A stretch of 64,000 bases of DNA from the NCBI GenBank assembly GCA_007449985.2, contig VIIQ02000075.1, forward strand, positions 371,310-435,309, in the 5' to 3' direction. The translations under genes were made by a program, and so were the position numbers. Positions 57,394 through 64,000 of the stretch are shown here, piece after piece. A model generated the notes under the pieces. The model did not search any database and was not told the DNA's origin. It worked only from the letters and a program-made list of their open reading frames with translations. The stretch's first letter is position 1. The number at the start of each line of letters is the position of its first letter. Source of the DNA: Desmodesmus armatus (taxonomy: Eukaryota; Chlorophyta; Chlorophyceae; Sphaeropleales; Scenedesmaceae).

Positions 57394-58375
57394 GATATAG
57401 AAGTTACCATGAATAAACCGGGATGGATAAAGTGCTGCATAATGCAATGCTGCAAGATGGAGTTGACCAGGCTTACACATGAGCGAACTTGCTGGCACTT
57501 TCTGTGTCACTCTCCAACCTAGCCACACTCTGTAGTGCCAATAGTGTCAACAGTTCATGATAGTGACAAAACACCCCCTCCCGCAGTGCCCCCCCCCCCC
57601 TCCCACACACACACCTTGTTTTCCAGCCAGTTGAGGAAGTCGCATATTGCCACCGCGTCCCGTAGGTGTGCCTCCCTCATGCCCGCCAGTTCAGCAGCAT
57701 TCTTGATGGCCTTGGCTGACACGATGGGACTGGACAGCTCAACAACAGCAGAGCGGCCTGAACCTATGGGGGGGGTGGGAGGGAGGGGGGAGGCTGTGTG
57801 AGTGATGATGTGTGTGAAGGGAGCAGGCTGTGCATTGGAGGTATTGTGCCACACACTATGCAGCTAAGATATCCAACCAGGACACGCCCGACTGATTGTG
57901 CGCAGGGCAAGAGAAAAGGGGGGGGGGGGGGTCATTGAGGGTGGTGGTGGGTGGATGGTGGGTGGGGTTGCCTGCACCCATCCCCACCACCCACCACCCC
58001 ACACACACACTGATAGCAGGACATGAAGCCCCCCGCGGCACACCTGGCTAGACTGCGTCACCGTCAGCGATATGCTTGACACCCTGCCATATCACACAAC
58101 GCCCCATGCCATGTTACTAACATGGCATAGAATGCCATGTCATAGCATCAACACGACCCACCTGACTTGACTTCGTCGCTGTCAGCTGTGTGCTTGACAT
58201 CCTACCACCCAACACAACGTGTCATGCCATGTTGTCTTAAACACTATGTCATAGCATCACAAACAACACGGCCCACCTGACTTGACTGCGTCGCCGTCCG
58301 CTGTGCGTTTGCGTCCCCTGCTGCCTCCCGCTGCTGCTGACTCCTCTGCAGCCTGGTACACTGCATAGCTCACCT

Positions 58376-58409
<34 letters not shown>

Positions 58410-60865
58410 CAGCAGCAGCAGCGGTGTCACGCACCCGGTGCAACACATGCACGCAGCTGAAGGGTGTATGGTGCCTTCACTAAGCTCTGTTGCACAAGGC
58501 TAGCGCCCTGTGACAACATCACGTACATACAGAAGGGAGTGCAGGCGTGCTGACAACATCACATTTGGAAGGAACTGAAGGCATGCAGAGCACAAGGAAT
58601 CACCCACCCATGCCAACTGCATGCCTCAACAGACACCCCCCCCCCCCACACACACACACAGTGGATCCCCAGGTTGACAGCAAGTGGGTCCCCAGGTAGA
58701 GAGAAACAGCAACTCACCCTTGCCAGGTCCATTGCAATCTTTGTGCCCTGTCCTGCCTTGGCCTTGATGCCGGGCACCCAACTGCTCATACTGCCGTACA
58801 ACCACTCCAACCCAACGGCCACATACTACTCCCCACCACCATTCAGCTTCATTTCCAGGTGCACCCCCCCCCTCTGACAACCTCTGTCCCCCCCCCCCCC
58901 CGATCCACACAGGTCAGCAATGCTTGTCCTGACTCACCCGTGCCAGGTCCATGGCAATCTTGTGCCCTGCCCCGCTTTGGTCTTGATGTCGGGCACCAAC
59001 TGCTCATGGGCCGCACAACCACTCCCCCCTCCTTCGACCGACAACCCTCACCCCCACCCCCTTGTTCCCCGCCCTTCACATTCCCTGTGTCTCCACACTT
59101 ACCCTTGCCAAATCCATAGCGATCTTTGTGCCCTGTCCCGCCTTGGCCTTGATGTCAGGCACCACTGCTCATAGGGCCGCACCACCACTCCAGCCCCTCC
59201 TTCACTCCACCACCCACACACTTGCATGTGACTTGCATGTCCATAGTATGCTAGCTACACAAGTAATCCCTGTGCTAACACAATCACGTTCTATATTACA
59301 CCTGTACCGACAGAGACACCCCCCCCCCCCCACCCTCATGCACAAGGAAAATCTTCAACATCAACACCATGTCCTGACTCACCCTTGCCAGGTCCATGGC
59401 AATCTTTGTGCCCTGTCCCGCCTTGGCCTTGATGTCAGGCACCAACTGCTCATAGGCCGCACCACCACTCCACCCTCCTTGAGCTGCGCTGCCACTGGGG
59501 TGTCACCTTGGCGGGGTTGGTGTACAGCACAGCATCGGTCAGTGACACCCAGAGCGTACGACACAAACACTGCAGGCAGCAGCAGCAGCAGCAGCGGCAA
59601 CGGCAGCAGGACAGGGGGTCAGTCAGGCACACCAGCGCACACACAAAACGAGGACTGCCAGCAACAGCAGCAGCAGAAGCAGTGTGATGAGCACACCAAT
59701 GAAGGAGGGGGGGGGTGTCACCTTGGCCGGGTTGGTGTACAGCACAGCATCGGTCAGTGACACCAACGCATACGACACAAAACTGCAGGCAGCAACAGCA
59801 GCAGCAGCAGGACAGCGGGTCAGTAAGGTATACCGGCACGCACATAGGGACTGCAGGCAGCAGCAGCAGCAGCAGCAGAAACAGGTTTAGGGTTTATGCT
59901 AATTCTGACCCTAACCCCAGCGCTGGGTTGCAAGGCACCTGCCTCAACTGATGCTGTGAAGCCAGGCTACAGCAACAGCAACAACAACTGATACCCCCCT
60001 CTCCCCCCCCCCCCCGCCCCACCCCCGCCACCCACCCCTTCCCACAGTGCTGTACCTGGGTTTAGGGCATGTCACTGCCGCACAGGTGTAAAGCCATACC
60101 ACAGCAACAAAATACCCCCAGCCCCCCCACCTGGGACATCCCTTCACCACTCCATCCTCACCCAAATCGCCCCCCCCCCCTGCCCCCTGTGCCACCCATA
60201 CACCACACAAGCACCTGCACCCTATGCCGCCAATGGTGTTCATACCTGGGTTGTAGGGCACGTTGTAGGTTGTAGAGCGGCGCCACAACACCCCCCCCCT
60301 GCAACTGACCAATTCCCCCCCATGATAACACCCCACAGTGTCATCCTGGGTTGTAGGGGCACGTCGCTGCCGCGTAGGTTGTAGAGCCATGCCACCTCGT
60401 CCAGGGTGGAGGCCAGGAACACTCGCCTTGGCTCCAGCAAGGGACTGACGGACTGTGAAGGTGAGTGGTGTGGGGCGAAACGCGGGGGAAGGGGGGGACA
60501 CAACAGCAAGCAAGGCAGCGCCAGAGGGGGGGGGAGAGGGGGGGGGGGAGAAAAAGAGCGCAGCGGACGTGTGTGTGTGAGTGGGGGTGGGTGGGGGGCA
60601 TAGAAAGCTAAGGATATGGGGTAACATGTATGTGGCCAGGAAACACTCAACCTTGGCCCCAGCAAGACTGACGCACCTGTGAGTGCGAGTGGTTCCCTTT
60701 TGCCAAAGGTATTACATAAAATCCACCAAATCTGGCAAAAATCGCCAACTAAAAAAACACTGCCTGCATCGCTGTACCCTCTTTTCAGACACCCCCCCCC
60801 CCTTCTCACCCACCGCCAAAACGTGTATGCCGCTCTGCCTGCGCTCGTCGGCCTTGTCATCCTCT
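52823..60865 (-). CDS. APP1: aminopeptidase P (Xaa-Pro aminopeptidase, M24B), N-terminal part missing
   Basis: It removes the N-terminal residue ahead of proline, using two metal ions. Minus-strand exons in family order: IEDDKADERRQSGIHVLA (60865), ASTLDEVAWLYNLRGSDVP (about 60440), FVSYALVSLTDAVLYTNPAK (59780), VVVRPYEQLVPDIKAKAG (near 59460), SPIVSAKAIKNAAELAGM (57740), GGTLSEVEVDLEL...NGNGAIIHYRAQP (56967-56815), LLLIDSGGQYECGTTDITRT (56040) with both metal Asp residues, AVFPEGTPGSALDALA (55348), GHGVGAALNVHEGP with the metal His (54920), SNEPGYYE with a metal Glu (54110), TYMYFKDLTLVPIQTKMID (53522-53400) and a last exon from 52959 starting VWAAVSP. Metal ligands are visible, but at least four exons need single-base corrections. 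The first roughly 150 residues were not found. Confidence 0.82.
55627..55921. repeat. four copies of an APP1 exon end plus donor (GHIKLSQ)
   Basis: The genuine end (minus: GGACACATCAAACTCAGCCAG then GTGAGA, about 55915-55893) is copied near 55835-55813, 55755-55731 and 55655-55627. The first and third copies keep CAGCCAG|GTG; the 55731 copy reads CAGTCGGGTGC. Each is followed on minus by a TGTGCTGTGCTATG-type intron segment. Confidence 0.8.
56078..56135. repeat. AT-rich tandem repeat island in an APP1 intron
   Basis: AAAACTAAAATATAAAAACT-type units repeat about three times. This is the most AT-rich stretch in an otherwise GC-rich 10 kb. Confidence 0.6.
56226..57355. repeat. both ends of one APP1 exon multiplied
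   Basis: The exon at 56967-56815 has its 3' end plus donor (AIIHYRAQPE then TGCAAGTGAG) copied at about 56640-56590, 56430-56380 and 56280-56226, and its 5' end plus acceptor (GTTGGTTCTGGTGGCAC, encoding VGSGGTLSEVE) copied at 57155-57100 and 57350-57295. CAG tracts and GACAGTGGGAGGAGCG spacers are copied as well. Confidence 0.8.
58022..58300. repeat. three copies of an APP1 exon end (GDAVKSG)
   Basis: On plus, CACCTGACTTGACTGCGTCG (58275) has related copies near 58160 and 58042, each followed by GTCAGC.GT.TGCTTGACA. Between them lies a block with CCATGTCATAGCATCA twice and a small ATGCCATGTTACTAACATGGCAT hairpin. Confidence 0.7.
58715..59480. repeat. four copies of an APP1 exon (RPYEQLVPDIKAKAG)
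   Basis: Minus-strand copies end near 59383, 59103, 58935 and 58715, sharing CTTGCCAGGTCCATGGCAAT or close variants on plus and GCCCTGTCC.GCCTTGG.CTTGATG. The 59480 copy joins VAAQL upstream; others are truncated or shifted by one base. Confidence 0.8.
59500..60440. repeat. multiplied APP1 exons (TDAVLYTNPAK twice, DVPYNPG about four times)
   Basis: The block for FVSYALVSLTDAVLYTNPAK is intact at about 59785-59715 and shifted by one base at 59575-59500. The block ending SDVPYNP before GTATG appears at 60440-60345 (one extra C), 60290-60242, about 60115-60055 and weakly at 59940. Confidence 0.75.
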
Positions 60866-61018
60866 ATCGATCCACGTGTCTTACACACGAACTCACAGAC
60901 ACACGCGGCAAATGGCTAGTCCCCCTCGCAAAACCACCCGACCCATCCCCCCCTGCTAAAGGCCCGTCCACTTCGCGGGTCTGCTCTCCACACCCCTTCC
61001 CAAACACCCCTGCACATT

Positions 61019-61720
61019 GACCAAGGCCTGCTGCATGAAGCAGACTCCCCTCATTTGGAGGAGGCATACTTCCATCAGGCAAGCTGGGCCTATGTGCGGT
61101 TGTGGTTTGGTCAGGTGTAGCGAGCTCCCCAAAACCCCTCCTCCCCTCCCCCAAAAGGGTGTCTGTCCACTTCCCAGGTCTGCCCTCCACACCCCTCTCC
61201 AAACACCCCTGCACATTGACCAAGGCCCACTGCATGAAGCAGACTCCCCTCATTTGGAGGAGGCATCCTTCCATCAGGCAAAGCTGGGCCTATGTGCGGG
61301 TGTGTGTGGTCAGGTGTACCAAGCCCCCCCCCCCCTCCCCCAAGACCACATATGTCTGTCAACCTCCTGGGTCTGCCCTCCACCCCTCCCCAACAATAGC
61401 CAAGGTCTGCTGCATGAAGCAGCATCCTCTTATCGGGAGGACGCAACATTAGGACCTGAGCAATGTGTGTGGGCGTGCAGTCAGGTGTAGCGAGCTCCAC
61501 ACCCCCTTCCCCCTCCCCCCACCAAACCCACTCAAGCCTACTCCCCCCCAAATCACCACAGTTTCCGTCCACCTCCGGGTCTGCTCTCCACACCCCTTCC
61601 CAAACACTCCCGCACATTGACCAAGGCCCGCTGCATGAAGCAGACTCCTCAAACTTGGAGGAGGCATACTTCCATCAGGCAAGCTGGGCCTATGTGCGGG
61701 TGTGTGTGGTCAGGTGTAGC
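61019..61720 (+). repeat. four copies of a possibly coding unit (LEEAYFHQASWAYVR)
   Basis: A block of about 75 bp recurs at 61019, 61217, 61396 (diverged) and 61618, with flanks CACACCCCTTCCCAAACACC and TCAGGTGTAGCGAGCTCC. On plus it reads GPLHEADSSNLEEAYFHQAS then WAYVR before GTGTGT, which looks more protein-like than the minus reading. I do not recognise the protein. Confidence 0.55.
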
Positions 61721-61799
61721 GAGCTCCCAACACCCCCCCTCCTCCTTCGCCCACCCCACCCACTCACCCTACCCCACACTCAAACCACCCAAGGACGGG

Positions 61800-62330
61800 C
61801 CAGGGTACAACAACGGAATGGCCCAGAATACACCTGACATGGACCTGGCCGGTCTCTCAGAACAAACTCAACAGCATCAGCACCTGTCAGATGCTGTGAT
61901 CATCACAAGCCAGCTGTGTATCCGTGCCTTTACCCCCCCCCCCCCCCATTTACATCATCATACCTCCTTTCCAACACCCCCCCAACTCAGGAGCCCCCCC
62001 AAACAGACGGCACCTACAGCCTATCACTTCCAACAGTTTCTGTTGTATGACCTGTGCAGCCCAGGCCGGGTAGTGCACCCCCCCCCCCCCCCACTCTGCC
62101 CCGTGTGGCCCTACCCACTGACCATCCCCACCCTCTGTTACACGCTGTGTCCGCCCCAGGCCAGGTCATGCCCCCCCCACCCCACCCCCCGAAAACCAGA
62201 CAAACCCCAACCTACCCCTATGTCCCCTGCAACCCTGCTCGACTAACGACCCCACACTCTGTGTCCAACCCAGGCCAGGTCTTGTACACCACCGCCACCC
62301 CTCACTTGACGGTGTGTCCAACCCAGGCCA
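61800..62330 (+). other. weak plus-strand coding signal, unassigned
   Basis: An open block (61820-61940) reads MAQNTPDMDLAGLSEQTQQH followed by LSDAVIITSQLCIRAF, and a second (62025-62075) reads FQQFLLYDLCSPGR before GTAGTG. CCAACCCAGGCCAGGTC-like copies of the latter's end follow at about 62150, 62265, 62320 and 63115. This may be a gene divergent from APP1; no family was identified. Confidence 0.25.
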
Positions 62331-62399
62331 CTTGACAAGCACCCCAACCTTGCACTGAGTGCAACTGCCTTGCCAACCACCCCTGACCCCCCCTCTTGT

Positions 62400-64000
62400 G
62401 CCTCTCACCCTTTTACCCCTGCCACACTTTGTTGGATGGGATGGAGGTCTCCATCGCAACTGGAGGATACCGTTCCCATCCAGCAGAAGCTGGCAGAGGT
62501 GAAGGTGTGTATGAGGACGTGCAGGGATACACAAAGTACACACCTCCTCTGCACCCTCCCTCCACACACAGCCCCATGCCCGCTGCCACCCCTTCAGCTA
62601 CAACCCCACCAACCATGAACCCCCCTCCCTTCCTGCCTCTCACACCCCTTTACCCCTGCCATGCTCTGCTGGATGGGTTGGAGCCCGTTCAAACAGAACA
62701 GCTGTTCCCCATCCGGCAGAACTTGGCAGAGGTGAGGATGTGTATGAGGACGTGCAGGGATACACAAAAGTACACGCCTCCTCTGCAACCCTCCCCCCCA
62801 CACACCCCCCCGCCTGCTGCAACCCTTCCCGCTGCGCCCCCACACCACCCCTGACCGCCCCCCCCCCCCCTTCACCCCCTTCACATCTGCCACCCTCTGC
62901 TGGATGGGATGGAGGTTTCCAACGCAACTGGATACCATTCCCATCCAGCAGAAGCTGGCAGAGATGTGGGTGTGTATCAGAAGGTACAGAACTCTCACCC
63001 CACACACCTCCTTGGCAACCCCTCCCTCCACACCCTGCTCCCTGCAACTTTTTGCCTCTACATCCTCGACCCTCTGGCAGCTCGTTGCACTGTGGCATGC
63101 TCTGGGTTGAATGTCCAACCCAGGCCAGGTCTTGCATGCCCCCCACCTGAGCCCCCACCCCACCTCCCAACGAACCCCTCACCCCCCCCCCTCTCTCCAC
63201 ACCCCACCCCCTCACACCCCACCTCACAAACAACCCCCGGACCCCCTTCCCCCCCCCCCCCCCAAACGGTCACCCTTCCCGCACCCCACCTGTGCCAGCT
63301 TCTGCTTGAGGGTGTGTCCCCTGCACTACCTGCAACCCTGCCACTGGCACCCCCCCCCCACCCCTCCACGCCCCCCCCCCCACCCACACACACACATGCT
63401 TGCATGTTCATAGTAGGCTACACATGCACTCCCTGTGCCTAACACACCTGTCCCGCACAACCTCACGCACCCACCCTTGTCTTTGCCAGCCTCTGCTGGA
63501 TGGTGCACAGGCCTTCCACAAGAGGAAAACCCGTGCATGCCATGCAACAGATGCTAGCAGAGGTGAGGATGTGTGTGGCAAGGTGGAGAACAAGAGTGTA
63601 CAACACACCCCTTGCACTACCTGTGTGCCAGATTCTGCTGCAAGGCTAGTTGTAGGCCAGGTCCGGTCATGCAGCCTCCCCTCTTCTTCCCCCTACACTC
63701 TCCTACTGCCCCCACCCCCCCCCCCCCCCCCTGCTCCGCGCCCACTCACCTCACCTGCCAGCACCCCCCTCCCCCACTTTGCACACCCCACCTGAGTCAA
63801 TAGCAAGGTGCTAGCACCCTTACCCCCCCCCTTCACCTCTGCCAGCTTCTGCTTGATGGGGTGCCATGCTGTATCCAAACCAGGAAAAAGTCTTACACCC
63901 CTCCCATCCCAATCCCCACACTGAACCCCCCCCCCCCCCCACCTCACACACAACCCCTCAAACCCCCCCCCCCACCTCTGCCAGCTTCTGTTTGAATGAT
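62400..64000. repeat. array of an imperfect palindromic unit, running off the window
   Basis: Units at about 62416-62500, 62655-62740 and 62883-62967, with partial units near 63290, 63487, 63835 and 63975, contain CTCTGC..CTTCTGCTGGATGGGA-type left arms and TCCCATCCAGCAGAAGCTGG right arms that pair. Spacing is about 230-240 bp with C-rich spacers. Both strands give similar short peptides because of the symmetry, so coding calls here are unreliable. Confidence 0.65.

Overview
The window is nuclear DNA from a green alga, most likely a chlorophycean (Chlamydomonadales-like). The evidence is plant-type protein families (HEN1, APP1-type aminopeptidase P, RID3/WDR18), genes cut into many short exons with GT/AG introns, CAG/CTG tracts that become poly-Gln or poly-Ala inserts, and telomere-like TTTAGGG/TTTTAGGG fragments in introns. 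Nothing bacterial, organellar or viral was seen. The species cannot be fixed from sequence alone.

Layout, left to right: (1) a partial secreted Ala/Lys/Gln-rich protein on minus (1-1165), divergent from (2) a secreted At4g14100-like protein on plus (1551-3738); (3) a type II membrane sulfotransferase on minus (5211-8101), divergent from (4) a complete 14-exon glutamine-dependent NAD+ synthetase on plus (8550-17000); (5) HEN1 small-RNA 2'-O-methyltransferase on minus, about 14.6 kb (19826-34436); (6) a stand-alone fructose-2,6-bisphosphatase-like phosphatase on minus (35811-37368); (7) an 840-residue sugar-porter transporter on minus (37810-41708), divergent from (8) the WDR18/IPI3 WD40 protein on plus (42181-46612); (9) a second copy of the phosphatase on plus (47767-49317), so 6 and 9 form an inverted paralogous pair; (10) aminopeptidase P on minus (about 52823-60865, N-terminal part not found); (11) repeat-dominated DNA from 61 to 64 kb with weak plus-strand coding signal.

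The most unusual property is architectural. Introns and 3' flanks of at least four genes hold tandem, decayed copies of their own exon ends together with the adjoining splice site or stop codon. Some copies carry a donor (NAD synthetase exons 5 and 12, APP1), some an acceptor (the HEN1 SAM-binding exon is present six times), and some the stop codon (NAD synthetase, HEN1, phosphatase copy B, APP1). Separately, three introns contain near-perfect 44-58 bp inverted repeats of the kind that give small RNAs, in the same window as the HEN1 gene that would methylate them.

Several otherwise convincing exons of HEN1 and APP1 are out of frame by single bases, mostly in G/C runs. Residual sequencing error is the simplest reading, but real decay cannot be excluded. 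NAD synthetase, the sulfotransferase, the transporter, WDR18 and both phosphatases assemble into frame-perfect models. The functions are mostly unrelated housekeeping roles and no operon-like pathway linkage is seen.
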